Assembly: GCA_947630045.1 (NCBI GenBank)
Contig: CANRGC010000003.1
Location: forward strand, 1 to 64,000
DNA: 64,000 nucleotides
DNA from: Candidatus Gastranaerophilales bacterium
Lineage (GTDB): Bacteria; Cyanobacteriota; Vampirovibrionia; Gastranaerophilales; Gastranaerophilaceae
Direction: 5' to 3'
Below the pieces are notes generated by a model. The model was not told the origin of the DNA and ran no database searches. It saw only the letters and a list, made by a program, of their open reading frames with translations. This document shows, in pieces, positions 44,844 through 54,023 of this stretch (the stretch's first letter is position 1; the number at the start of each line of letters is the position of its first letter). A program made the translations under genes and the position numbers.

Positions 44844-46733
44844 TTATGCTAATTTTTCCAATCTTTCAAGAAGTTCAATATTTTTATCAACAAAAGCTTT
44901 TCCTCTTGCTTTAATTGCGTATGAAAGCGCCAGAGGAAGATTTAAGGCGTCATTTGACATTAAATTATTGTAATATACTTCTTCAAAATTATCGGGAATT
45001 CTAAGCGACCAGTTTGAATCTCCGGAAGTTCCGGGGACATTATAAGTTTCTTGAATGCCAAAGAAGTCCGTGAAGAAAATCTGAATATTTTCCGCACTTG
45101 ATGCAAAAATTTCAACGAGTTTTGAAAAAGCAAGAAATTTATCATCAGTGTAAAGTTTGTGGCGAATCATGTCTTTGTCGTCAAACTCTTTGTATAAATC
45201 TTCCATTAAGTTGTTTACATGCGGAGTATCAGCTTCCGTATTTATCATATCTTTTGCCCAAAGTCTTATGGGGCGGTTATCATGAGTGCCTGTCATTGCC
45301 CATGAGTTCGGAATTATATTTTTGCACCTGTAGGGGTGGTCTTCTTCCGTCGCAACAACGAATTGAACAAGTTTCATGCCCGAAAGGTTATATTTTTCCA
45401 TAACCTTAACAACGGGGTATGTCAGCGTTCCAAGGTCTTCGGCAACGATTGCGCTTTTATCAAGCCCCGCTTCTTTTGCGCTTTTAATAACAATTTTTTC
45501 AATCATTGCGCCGTAAAGTTCAATTTGTTTATCGGTTAACTGTTTTACCCATTTTTCTTCATCAGGTTTATATTCAGAATCCGTATCTTCCTCTTTTATA
45601 ATTGAATATTTTGATAATTCGGGGTGGTTTGGTGAAGAATAAAGCCTTCCTGCCCCTTCTTCAACTTTTGGCTTGTGTCCTTTTTTATAAACCCAAGGGT
45701 CAATCAACCCTACTGTATGGTCAATTCTTACTCCGCCGGGGTTTTCTTTAAACATTTTTAAATAAAGTTTTTTCAACAATTCGCCTGCAGGCCCCAGTGA
45801 ACCGTTCTTTTCAAACAGTTTTTCAGGGTCAACAACCGAAAAATCCCAAGATTGACCGTCTTTTGAAAAATAATCGGGCGGGCAACCCAAAGACCACCCT
45901 TCAAGGAAAAGTGACTGATAAGCCCAGCAATCTCTGTCTGAAAAAGCAACTTGTCTGTCTGCAATCATTTTTAAATTGTTTTCTTTTGCAAATTCTCTTG
46001 TTTCATCAGATTGTTTTGATGTAATAAATTGAATAAGTTTATATTTTTCAATTTCATCTTCATATTTTTTGCTTATTTCTTCAATTCTTTTTTTAGCCTG
46101 TTTCTTATCCGCTTTATAAAACAAATTTTTATCAAGTTCAGATTTCCAATTCGGATAATAATCAGAGCCGTTTTCTATTGAAAACGCTTCATATAAAGCG
46201 TCATTATCAAGCCAGTATGAATTTTCCTTTTTAAAATGTTTAAACTCTTTTTCAAGTTTTTTATCTTTTAAATTTTTAAAATTTGCATAAATTTCATCTT
46301 CCGCCGTTTTATAAGCCTGAATTGCATATGAATATGCAGCTCTGTTTGTGCCTTTTTTGGGGTTTCCGTCAACAATTTTGTTAAAAGTTTCTTTTGATAA
46401 TAAACAGTGCCATTTTTCTTCAGTCAGGCTTTTAAGATCAATAAATAAAGGGTTTTTGGAAAAAACCGTTCCCGTATAAGGTGAAGGGTCACCCTCTTTG
46501 GTTTTTCCGTCGGGTCCAAGTTGAATTACGTTAAACATTCCGCTCAGAAATTCAAACAATTTTTTTGCGGCGTTTGAATTATAAGTTCCAAAACCGGTAT
46601 TTTCGCCCTCTAATGCAGGAAAACTAACCCCATGACAGATAAGAGCAACATTTTTTTTACCAAGGGCATTAAGTGCGTCCAAAACTGTTTTTTTGTAATT
46701 AGAGTCGATTTTTTGAATTTCTTTGGTTTCCAT
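44844..46733 (-). CDS. malQ: 4-alpha-glucanotransferase (GH77)
   Basis: A 629-residue disproportionating enzyme acting on malto-oligosaccharides. GH77 landmarks are GCPPDYFSKDGQSWD, VRIDHTVGLIDPW with nucleophile Asp, SAIVAEDLG with the acid/base Glu, and MTGTHDNRP with the third Asp. An insertion of about 130 helical, Lys-rich residues (about 150-250) makes it longer than the usual 500-550 residues. It is cytoplasmic, with ribosome site AAGGA. It lies between the fliA-like gene and the phosphoesterase, a mixed operon. Confidence 0.94.
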   Translation of the reverse strand: METKEIQKIDSNYKKTVLDALNALGKKNVALICHGVSFPALEGENTGFGTYNSNAAKKLFEFLSGMFNVIQLGPDGKTKEGDPSPYTGTVFSKNPLFIDLKSLTEEKWHCLLSKETFNKIVDGNPKKGTNRAAYSYAIQAYKTAEDEIYANFKNLKDKKLEKEFKHFKKENSYWLDNDALYEAFSIENGSDYYPNWKSELDKNLFYKADKKQAKKRIEEISKKYEDEIEKYKLIQFITSKQSDETREFAKENNLKMIADRQVAFSDRDCWAYQSLFLEGWSLGCPPDYFSKDGQSWDFSVVDPEKLFEKNGSLGPAGELLKKLYLKMFKENPGGVRIDHTVGLIDPWVYKKGHKPKVEEGAGRLYSSPNHPELSKYSIIKEEDTDSEYKPDEEKWVKQLTDKQIELYGAMIEKIVIKSAKEAGLDKSAIVAEDLGTLTYPVVKVMEKYNLSGMKLVQFVVATEEDHPYRCKNIIPNSWAMTGTHDNRPIRLWAKDMINTEADTPHVNNLMEDLYKEFDDKDMIRHKLYTDDKFLAFSKLVEIFASSAENIQIFFTDFFGIQETYNVPGTSGDSNWSLRIPDNFEEVYYNNLMSNDALNLPLALSYAIKARGKAFVDKNIELLERLEKLA

Positions 46734-46757
46734 TTTATTGTCCTTCCTTAAATTGTT

Positions 46758-47435
46758 TTAGTATGAAAGCCCTCTTTTTTCAAGATATTCTCTTACCGTA
46801 TTCAGGCTTGATTGGACAATTCTGGTTATTCTGGAACTCGAAAGTCCAACCATTTGGGCAATTTGTTTGACTTGCATGTTTCTGTAAAATCTGTATTCAA
46901 CGATAGTTCTGTCTTTTTGAGGTAACTTTGCGATTGCTTCTCTTATAACTTGTCCCAGTTCTGTTATTTCCGCATTTTCATCCGGTGTCGCATGGGTATC
47001 TTTAATAAAATCAAACGGCGAATCGTTGTCAGACGAAGCGCTGGCAATTGAATCAATAGACAAAATTGTTTCATAAATAGCCTCTCTGACTTTTGTCGGA
47101 GAAACATCAAGCCCCGAAACAGCTTCGGCTTGAGTATATTCACTTTCGCCGCCTTCATAGTCTTCATCATCTTTTTTATGTTTCAGGGTATACCATTTAT
47201 ATCTGTTTCTAAGCTCGTTTCTGATTGCCCACCTTACAGCGGTTGCAATATATGATGAATTATATTTTTCAAGCTGTTCGTCGGTTTTGTTTTTAATTAA
47301 CGCTTGAATAGCTATAATTCCGATTGAAACGAGTTCTTCACACTCAACCATGTGCGAGGGAATTCTTCTGTATTCAACCTTCGCCACTTTTTGAATGATA
47401 TCTATATAATCTTTTAGTTTTGATTGTGTCGACAT
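46758..47435 (-). CDS. fliA: FliA-like sigma factor
   Basis: A 225-residue sigma factor with only regions 2, 3 and 4. Region 2 includes CEELVSIGIIAIQALI and SSYIATAVRWAIRNELRNR. Region 4 reads LPQKDRTIVEYRFYRNMQ followed by VKQIAQMVGLSSSRITRI, the DNA-binding helix-turn-helix. Its position just downstream of flhB suggests the flagellar sigma-28 role, as fliA follows export genes in many species. The assignment is by context, because region 2 differs from typical FliA. FlgM was not seen. Confidence 0.78.
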   Translation of the reverse strand: MSTQSKLKDYIDIIQKVAKVEYRRIPSHMVECEELVSIGIIAIQALIKNKTDEQLEKYNSSYIATAVRWAIRNELRNRYKWYTLKHKKDDEDYEGGESEYTQAEAVSGLDVSPTKVREAIYETILSIDSIASASSDNDSPFDFIKDTHATPDENAEITELGQVIREAIAKLPQKDRTIVEYRFYRNMQVKQIAQMVGLSSSRITRIVQSSLNTVREYLEKRGLSY

Positions 47436-47515
47436 ATTTTGATATAAAAAGCCACTATAACATATAAATTTTACAATTTTTTGTCCTTATTTGCAAATAG
47501 AACCAATTATTTAGA

Positions 47516-48670
47516 TTAGTTGGAAGAATTTTCTTTTTCATTTTTGAAATATTTTTCATCGTTAATTTTTTGCTGTTTCTGTACTTGCTCAATCTGCGCC
47601 TTGATTTTATCCGCCTTTTCTTTTTTTGATTTGTATACAAAAATAAGAATTTCCGCAACAGCCTTATATAAATCGGGCGGAATTTGTCTGTTAACTTCAA
47701 CCAGCCTGTATATTGCTCTTGCAACGGGCGGGTTTTCAATAATCGGAATGTCATGCTCTTTTGCAATTTCTTTTATTTCTTTTGCAAAAAGCTCAGCCCC
47801 TTTTGCAAGCAATACGGGAGAATCCATTGTTTGAGCGTCATATTTCAGTGCGCATGCTACGTGTATGGGGTTTGTCACAACAAAATCGGCGTCAGGAACC
47901 GAATCTTTCATTGCCTGTCTTAAAAGCTGTTGTCTTTTTTGTCGAAGCGCCGCTTTAACATGAGGGTCACCTTCAGTGTTTTTATATTCGTCTTTTACCT
48001 CTTTGAAAGACATTTTCTGGTCTTGCATAAATTTCCATTTTGTAACCCCGTAATCCATTGCGGCAATTATTAAAAAGGCAATTCCCGCTTTTAAAACAAA
48101 ATCTACAATAAGTGAGCCAAAGGCATGCAAAGTTGCAAATTCATTTTCAACAACGGCAAGCCCCAAAATTCCGGGAAAATGGTCCATATAAACAAACCAG
48201 CCAATGAGCCCCAAAATTACAACTTTTGCTATGTTTTTTACAAGTTCAAACAGAGTTTTCGGGTTCATTAAGTTTTTAAAATATTTTGTAGGGTTTAATT
48301 TATCCGGTTTTGGCATAAGAGGGGTCATTGTAAATAAAGGCCCCACTTGAATTAAATCACCGATTATTGATATAAGTGCGCTCAAACAGATAATCGGAAT
48401 AATTATTAATACGGTTGGAACAATGGTCACCGTCAAAAGATAGCGTATCCCGATTTCATCAAAGTTTGCGTTTGGAATTTGTTCGTAAAGGTTTGAAAAA
48501 AGACCGGCAATTTGGGACCAGATAAAAGGTCCGAGCACATATATAATCATAAACATGACAATCAAAGAAATAGCGGTTGAAAAGTCTTTAGATTTAACAA
48601 CCTGACCTTCTTTTCTTGCTTTTCTCAGTTTTTGCTGAGAGGCTTCAAATTGCTTATCTTCATCACCCAT
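47516..48670 (-). CDS. flhB: Flagellar type III export protein FlhB
   Basis: A 384-residue membrane protein of the flagellar export gate. The N-terminus EASQQKLRKARKEGQVVKS, four transmembrane helices, then the cytoplasmic switch domain with EVKDEYKNTEGDP and VVTNPIHVACALKY. Autocleavage occurs between Asn and Pro; here the usual NPTH is NPIH. A Lys/Gln-rich tail ends the protein. It is first in a transcript with the fliA-like gene. The TATAAT box ends 7 bases before the ATG. Confidence 0.95.
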   Translation of the reverse strand: MGDEDKQFEASQQKLRKARKEGQVVKSKDFSTAISLIVMFMIIYVLGPFIWSQIAGLFSNLYEQIPNANFDEIGIRYLLTVTIVPTVLIIIPIICLSALISIIGDLIQVGPLFTMTPLMPKPDKLNPTKYFKNLMNPKTLFELVKNIAKVVILGLIGWFVYMDHFPGILGLAVVENEFATLHAFGSLIVDFVLKAGIAFLIIAAMDYGVTKWKFMQDQKMSFKEVKDEYKNTEGDPHVKAALRQKRQQLLRQAMKDSVPDADFVVTNPIHVACALKYDAQTMDSPVLLAKGAELFAKEIKEIAKEHDIPIIENPPVARAIYRLVEVNRQIPPDLYKAVAEILIFVYKSKKEKADKIKAQIEQVQKQQKINDEKYFKNEKENSSN

Positions 48671-48677
48671 AAGTTAT

Positions 48678-48683
48678 ATTATA
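48678..48683 (-). promoter_or_regulatory. -10 box abutting flhB start
   Basis: Minus-strand consensus TATAAT, 7 bases before the ATG at 48670. No ribosome site fits, suggesting leaderless translation. Confidence 0.55.
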
Positions 48684-48726
48684 ACGTGAATTTTTCTTTT
48701 TAAAAAAGCATGGGAAAAATTATTTA

Positions 48727-48735
48727 TGTTAAAAT
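48727..48735 (+). promoter_or_regulatory. Extended -10 promoter of pgi
   Basis: TGtTAAAAT (TAAAAT at 48730-48735). It excludes the in-frame ATG at 48726 and supports the ATG at 48771, which has a proper AAGGA site. Confidence 0.55.
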
Positions 48736-48770
48736 GTTTTCCGTTAGCACAAAAAAGAAGGAAAACAAAA

Positions 48771-50009
48771 ATGATGACAGCACAAAAAACGAATGTCAGC
48801 GTTAACTTTTCACAGAGCGTTGATTTTTCAAAATACGACGAACTTGCAGCTAAAACAATTGAAGATATTCAATCACGTGCGGGGAAAAGCGGACAGTTTT
48901 TGAATTGGATAAATGAATTACAAAACATACAGCTAAACAACATAAATGCGTTATATGAACTTTGCCAAAACGCAAAAAAAGGCGGATATACCGATTTGGC
49001 AATTCTCGGTATCGGCGGTTCAAGACACACAACGGAATCTATGGTAAAAATGCTTGGGTGCGACAAAAACATTCATTTTTATTCTTCCGTTGATCCTATT
49101 AGCTTTAAAAGATTTTCAGACGGTTTAAACCTTGATAAAACAATGTTTTTAGTTGTTTCAAAATCGGGCGGAACTCTTGAAACCACAACCGCATACAACA
49201 GTGCAAAAGCTTTAATGCAAAAATATTTAAACAAAAATGATGTTTCGGAAAGATTTATCGGAATGACTGACGCTTCAAGCGAAAAAAGCAAGTTAAGAAG
49301 ACTTGTGGAAGCGGGCGAACTTTCAGGTTCGGGCTTTGTTCATGATGATGTTGGCGGAAGATTTTCAATTTTGGATGACGCTACACTTTTCACCCTCTTT
49401 TGGGCAGGCTATTCAAAAGAAGAAGTTTCAGCCCTTTTAAAATCTTCTCTTGAAGCTCAAAAAATTTATATGTCAAAAGATATAAATTCTAACCCCGCAA
49501 TGAAAATGGCAATTTTCAACGTTGAAGCAAAAGCGAACGGCAAAAACAGACACTTTGTCGAATATTTCGGGGACGCTTTTATGGGAACTACTTTGTGGGA
49601 AAAACAACTTAAAAACGAATCTTTAAAGGCAAGAATTTCAACCGATACAAACGTTGGTCCGGGGTATTTGCACTATAATGCGGAAGCAGACCTTGACGTA
49701 AACAATAAAGACTCTTTCTTTACTTTTGTTTATGTAAAAACCGATGATAAAACAACAAACGCCGTTTTATCGGGAGTTGTAAACGCATATTCAAATATGC
49801 ACCCTGTTTCCGTGATAGAAATTGACAATCTTGATTTAACAACAATTGCTCAATTTATTGAACTTAAACACTTTGAAACTCTGTATACGGGAAATCTTTT
49901 AAGAAGGAAAGAAAATAATGTGACTTCTTTATCAGAGGCACTTCCCGAAGTTCTTCAACCAAATGTTGAAATTTACAAAAAAGAAGTTAAAAAGGCTCTT
50001 GCCGACTAG
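48771..50009 (+). CDS. pgi: Glucose-6-phosphate isomerase
   Basis: A 412-residue enzyme interconverting glucose-6-phosphate and fructose-6-phosphate. It has two SIS domains, with LGIGGSRHTTESM and the sugar-phosphate motif SKSGGTLETTTAYN (the common form is SGTT). GGRFSILDDATLF and the C-terminal IELKHFETLYTG region follow. It is of the short type (about 410-450 residues). Monocistronic: own promoter upstream and a strong terminator after the stop. Confidence 0.93.
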   Translation: MMTAQKTNVSVNFSQSVDFSKYDELAAKTIEDIQSRAGKSGQFLNWINELQNIQLNNINALYELCQNAKKGGYTDLAILGIGGSRHTTESMVKMLGCDKNIHFYSSVDPISFKRFSDGLNLDKTMFLVVSKSGGTLETTTAYNSAKALMQKYLNKNDVSERFIGMTDASSEKSKLRRLVEAGELSGSGFVHDDVGGRFSILDDATLFTLFWAGYSKEEVSALLKSSLEAQKIYMSKDINSNPAMKMAIFNVEAKANGKNRHFVEYFGDAFMGTTLWEKQLKNESLKARISTDTNVGPGYLHYNAEADLDVNNKDSFFTFVYVKTDDKTTNAVLSGVVNAYSNMHPVSVIEIDNLDLTTIAQFIELKHFETLYTGNLLRRKENNVTSLSEALPEVLQPNVEIYKKEVKKALAD

Positions 50010-50018
50010 TTTAATGAA

Positions 50019-50053
50019 ACAGGCGCCATAAAAAGAAGAGGCGCCTGTTTTTT
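50019..50053 (+). terminator. Terminator of pgi
   Basis: Perfect 9-base stem ACAGGCGCC / GGCGCCTGT, 12-base loop and a T run. Confidence 0.88.
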
Positions 50054-50087
50054 TATGGCGAGGCATAAAAATATTAAAACTAAAATC

Positions 50088-50116
50088 TGTACACAGAATT
50101 TTGTTTGTAATAAAAT
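50088..50116 (+). promoter_or_regulatory. Promoter of glyS
   Basis: TGTACA (50088-50093), 17-base spacer, TAAAAT (50111-50116). It ends 7 bases before the ATG at 50124, so the message may be leaderless. Confidence 0.5.
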
Positions 50117-50123
50117 GGGCGGT

Positions 50124-52196
50124 ATGGAAAATAATAACTTTTTACTGGAAATTTTAGTTCAAGAGCTTCCTTATCAGTTTATACCAAGCGCACAGGCTCA
50201 GCTTGAATCAGGTTTTAAAAAACTGTTAGAGGATAACAAGCTTAAATATTCAAAAATTAAAACCTATGCAACTCCGAGAAGACTTGCTGTTGTTATAGAA
50301 GGGCTTGATTATTCACAAGACGATATTATAAAAGACGTTAAAGGCCCGATTTTATCAATTGCGCTTGATGAGAGCGGAAATTATACCAAGGCGGCAGAAG
50401 GTTTTGCCAAAAAAAACGGGGTTTTGCCTGATAACCTTTATCAAAAAGACGGTTATATTTTTGCAAAAATTGAGCAAAAAGGAAAAACCTCAAAAGAAGT
50501 TTTAACCGAAAATATTAAACCTGTAATTATGAAACTTCAAGGCTCACACTTTATGAGATGGGGCTATTTTGAAGAAAAATTTTCAAGACCGATTGAAGGC
50601 ATCGTTGCGCTTTTCAATGAAGACGTTTTGAATGTTGAAATTTTTAACAAAAAAGCTTCAAATAAGACAAAAGGGCACAGGTTTGCCGAAATTAAAGAGA
50701 TTGAAATTAAAAACCCGCTTGAATATGTTGATGTTCTTAAAAAAGTAAACGTATATGCCGATGTCGAAGAAAGAAAACAGCTGATTATCGACTCTGCAAT
50801 AAAAAAAGCGGAAGAAGTTTCATGTAAAATTGACTTTTCAAAACTCGACGACCTTTTGGATGAAGTTACTTATATAACTGAATTTCCGATACCGGTTGTA
50901 TGCGAATTTAAAAAGGAATACCTTCAAATACCCGATATTGTTACGGTTACGGTTATGTCAAAGCACCAAAGATATTTCCCTCTTTATGAAAATTCGGGGA
51001 AACTGTCAAATAAGTTTATTACAATGGCAAATTTTGTGGGAAATTCCTCTGAAGCCCTTGAGAACATTCAAAAAGGCAACCAAAGAGTTATTTCGGCAAG
51101 GCTTGAAGACGGCAAATTCTTTTATGAAGATGATATTAAAACAAGTCTTGAAGAAAAACTTCCTTCGCTTTCAGGCATGACCTTCCAAAGGGGGCTTGGA
51201 ACGCTTCTTGATAAGACGGAAAGAATTTCCGAGCTTTCGTCTTATATTTGTGATTTGCTTAAAATTGCCGACAAGACAGACATTTTGCGCACAGCCAAAC
51301 TTTGCAAGGCTGACCTTTCGACAAAACTCGTGTTTGAATTTACTGAGCTTCAAGGGTTTATTGGCGAAAATTATGCTCTAAAATCAGGCGAAAAAGAAAA
51401 TGTGGCGCTTGGCATAAAAGAACACTATTTCCCTTTGAACGCATATTCTGAACTTCCTTCTTCATTGGAAGGGCAGATAGTTTCCATTGCGGATAAAATT
51501 GACACAATCACTGCGGTCTTTTTGTCAACTCAGGGCGATAAAAAGAAAAAACGCCCGACAGGCTCAAATGACCCTCTTGGCGTAAGACGTGCAATTCTTG
51601 GGGTTTTAAAAACGGTTATTAACTTTAATCTTAAGTTAAATTTGGACGATGTTATCAAAAAATCAATTGAAATGATTTCAAAATCTTTTGATATAAAAGT
51701 TGAAAATGAAACCTTCAGTGAAATAGTTGATTTTATATATGGCAGATTAAACGTTATTTATGAACAAACATATTCGAACGATGTTCTTGCCGCATGTAAA
51801 AATTCAGACCCGCTATATGACCTTAATGACTGGTTAAAAAGGGTTGAGGCGGTTGAAAAATTTGTAAACGCTTCCGATTTATCGGCAGTTTTGGAAGCTA
51901 TTAACAGAGTTTTAAAAATTACGGCAAGCCATAAAACTTTTGATGAGGTTGACGAAACACTTTTTGTTCAAGAAGAAGAAAAAGTTTTATATAGTGCAAT
52001 AAAAAATTCAGGCGAAATTAATTACGCCAATATATCTGAAATTGCACGTTTTATTGAGCCGTTAAATAAATTTTTCGACAAAGTTCTCGTTATGGATAAA
52101 GATGAAAAAATTAAGACAAATCGCCTGAATCTTTTATCGAAATTATCAAATAAGTTTAATTCAATATGTGATTTTTCAAAAATTGTTTCAAGATAA
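50124..52196 (+). CDS. glyS: Glycyl-tRNA synthetase beta subunit
   Basis: A 690-residue subunit of the heteromeric (alpha2beta2) bacterial glycyl-tRNA synthetase. The N-terminal LLEILVQELPYQFIPSA, YATPRRLAVVIEGL, GPILSIALDE, RFMRWG-type segment (HFMRWGYFEEKFSRPI) and HQRYFPLYENSGKLSN are characteristic. The HD-like region and C-terminal anticodon-binding part complete it. The ATG at 50124 gives the usual N-terminus; the frame opens at 50055 inside the pgi terminator region and is rejected. glyQ is not adjacent, which is unusual. Confidence 0.95.
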   Translation: MENNNFLLEILVQELPYQFIPSAQAQLESGFKKLLEDNKLKYSKIKTYATPRRLAVVIEGLDYSQDDIIKDVKGPILSIALDESGNYTKAAEGFAKKNGVLPDNLYQKDGYIFAKIEQKGKTSKEVLTENIKPVIMKLQGSHFMRWGYFEEKFSRPIEGIVALFNEDVLNVEIFNKKASNKTKGHRFAEIKEIEIKNPLEYVDVLKKVNVYADVEERKQLIIDSAIKKAEEVSCKIDFSKLDDLLDEVTYITEFPIPVVCEFKKEYLQIPDIVTVTVMSKHQRYFPLYENSGKLSNKFITMANFVGNSSEALENIQKGNQRVISARLEDGKFFYEDDIKTSLEEKLPSLSGMTFQRGLGTLLDKTERISELSSYICDLLKIADKTDILRTAKLCKADLSTKLVFEFTELQGFIGENYALKSGEKENVALGIKEHYFPLNAYSELPSSLEGQIVSIADKIDTITAVFLSTQGDKKKKRPTGSNDPLGVRRAILGVLKTVINFNLKLNLDDVIKKSIEMISKSFDIKVENETFSEIVDFIYGRLNVIYEQTYSNDVLAACKNSDPLYDLNDWLKRVEAVEKFVNASDLSAVLEAINRVLKITASHKTFDEVDETLFVQEEEKVLYSAIKNSGEINYANISEIARFIEPLNKFFDKVLVMDKDEKIKTNRLNLLSKLSNKFNSICDFSKIVSR

Positions 52197-52205
52197 GGTT
52201 AACAT

Positions 52206-53336
52206 ATGAGAATTCTTTTTGTTACGGATCTTTGCCCGATTAATGAAAACGAAAAAGGTCTGCCTTCCGTTCTTTTGAATTTTATCAAGGACTTTATAAA
52301 ACTAAATGCCGAGGTTGTTCTTTTAAGACCGAATGTTATTTTGAATGTTCTTATAAGGGGAAGGAAAATTTATCCGGAAAAAGAATTTTTATGGAATGGC
52401 ATAAAATGTATAAATAAAAACTTTTTAACCCCGTTTTTTAAACCTTCTCAATTCAATTTTTTAAAAAAAGAAGAAAAATTCGACATAATTTTATCTCATA
52501 TGCCTTCAGGAATTTTGGCTGCGCATGAAATTTCAAAACTTTTAAATATTCCGTATACCGCTGCGGTGCATGCCAGCGACATCAAAGTTTTAACCGATTT
52601 TAAATATTCTTTTCTAAAAGCCAAAATGAAAAAAGTGTATAAATCAGCTTCTCTTGTTTTGCCACGCTCAATTTGGCTTAAAAATAAAATTGAAAACATA
52701 ATCCCTGATATCAAAGGCAAAACAGAGCTTATATTCTCAGGAATTGAGAGTTCTGCGTTTATTGACGAAGAAAAAATTAATAAAAAAGCTGAAAATTTTT
52801 ATGCCATGCCATACAAAATTTTATCGGCAGGGAGTTTAATAAAAAGAAAAAATTTCGCCAATTTAATTAAGGCGGTTTCTGAAACAGAAGGTGCAACTCT
52901 TGATATAGCAGGCTCAGGCAAGGAAGAAAAAAGGTTAAAAAACCTTACAAAGAGTCTTTTTGCGCAAGATAAAATTAAGTTTTTAGGGCAACTTTCAAAA
53001 GAAGAAATTTATTCTTTAATGGAAAGTTCGCCCGTTTTTATTCTTCCGTCCGAAAATGAAACCTTCGGCATGGTTTATCTTGAAGCCATGGCAAAAGGGT
53101 GTATCGTCATCTGTTCAAGGGACTTTGGGCTGTCAGGAGTTATTGAAAATAACAAAAACGGTTTTTTGTGCGGAACAAAAAAAGAAGAAATTTTGAAAAG
53201 TTTACAAGAAATAAAAAATCTGAAAAACCCTGAAAATATAATGAAAAATGCGCTTTTAACCGCAAAAGCAATGGAGAGAAACAAAATGTCGCAAAATTAT
53301 TTAAATTTAATTCAAAAAATTTTGTTTAAGTTATAA
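52206..53336 (+). CDS. Group 1 glycosyltransferase (GT4 family)
   Basis: A 376-residue GT-B fold enzyme, likely using a nucleotide-sugar to extend a cell-surface glycan or glycolipid. The N-terminal domain starts ILFVTDLCPINENEKGLPSV. The C-terminal donor domain includes ILSAGSLIKRKN, LDIAGSGKEEKRL and the E-x7-E motif in PSENETFGMVYLEAMAKG. Acceptor and sugar are unknown. It is 9 bases after glyS, so likely co-transcribed with it. Confidence 0.9.
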   Translation: MRILFVTDLCPINENEKGLPSVLLNFIKDFIKLNAEVVLLRPNVILNVLIRGRKIYPEKEFLWNGIKCINKNFLTPFFKPSQFNFLKKEEKFDIILSHMPSGILAAHEISKLLNIPYTAAVHASDIKVLTDFKYSFLKAKMKKVYKSASLVLPRSIWLKNKIENIIPDIKGKTELIFSGIESSAFIDEEKINKKAENFYAMPYKILSAGSLIKRKNFANLIKAVSETEGATLDIAGSGKEEKRLKNLTKSLFAQDKIKFLGQLSKEEIYSLMESSPVFILPSENETFGMVYLEAMAKGCIVICSRDFGLSGVIENNKNGFLCGTKKEEILKSLQEIKNLKNPENIMKNALLTAKAMERNKMSQNYLNLIQKILFKL

Positions 53337-53369
53337 TCGTGTAATAGCAAATAAAAAAGGAAAAAATCA

Positions 53370-54023
53370 ATGCAAGCAAGACGAGCTTCAAGAGAATTAG
53401 CGTTAATTTTATTTTCTCAATTGGGAAAAGATATAGATAAATCTTCAAATTTAAACTTTAAAGACATAGTATTAAATTCCATAAGAACTTTAATCGGCAA
53501 CTCGCAAGATGAACTTCAACTTGTAACAAGCGAGTTATCTGACATTCAAGGATATATTTATGAATATGAAAACAATCATAAAGATAATCTTGAAAGACCG
53601 CTGGACGCAGCTAATATCCCCGTTAAACTTCCGATGACGAATGTAATGGCTGATAAAATTTCAGTTCTTTTAAATTCCGCAGAAAAGACAATTGCTGCGC
53701 TTGAAGTGGCTGAATTAAGCATACTGTCTGACAGGTCTGATGTTAAAAAATATGTGGAGCAAATTTTCAAAACATATAAAGAGAAAAAATCTGAAATTGA
53801 CGGACTTATTAAAAAATATGCAATCGGCTGGGATATTGAAAGACTTTTCAAAATTGATAAAGACATATTAAGAATTGCAATAGCTGAAATTGTTTATATA
53901 AAAGACGCCCCCGTTAAGGTTGTTATTGATGAAGCTATTGAACTTGCAAAAAAATATTCAACCGACGAATCTCCCTCTTTTATAAACGGAATTTTAGCAA
54001 AAGTGGTGGATGAGAATGTTTAA
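53370..54023 (+). CDS. nusB: Transcription antitermination factor NusB (long type)
   Basis: A 217-residue RNA-binding protein that with NusE promotes rRNA antitermination. The start MQARRASRELALILFSQL matches cyanobacterial NusB. A helical insertion of about 70 residues (roughly 50-120) precedes the conserved C-terminal half with IDKDILRIAIAEIVY and PVKVVIDEAIELAKKYS. Typical NusB is 130-160 residues; the long form is known from Cyanobacteria and supports the lineage assignment. It overlaps ftsY by 8 bases. Confidence 0.93.
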   Translation: MQARRASRELALILFSQLGKDIDKSSNLNFKDIVLNSIRTLIGNSQDELQLVTSELSDIQGYIYEYENNHKDNLERPLDAANIPVKLPMTNVMADKISVLLNSAEKTIAALEVAELSILSDRSDVKKYVEQIFKTYKEKKSEIDGLIKKYAIGWDIERLFKIDKDILRIAIAEIVYIKDAPVKVVIDEAIELAKKYSTDESPSFINGILAKVVDENV

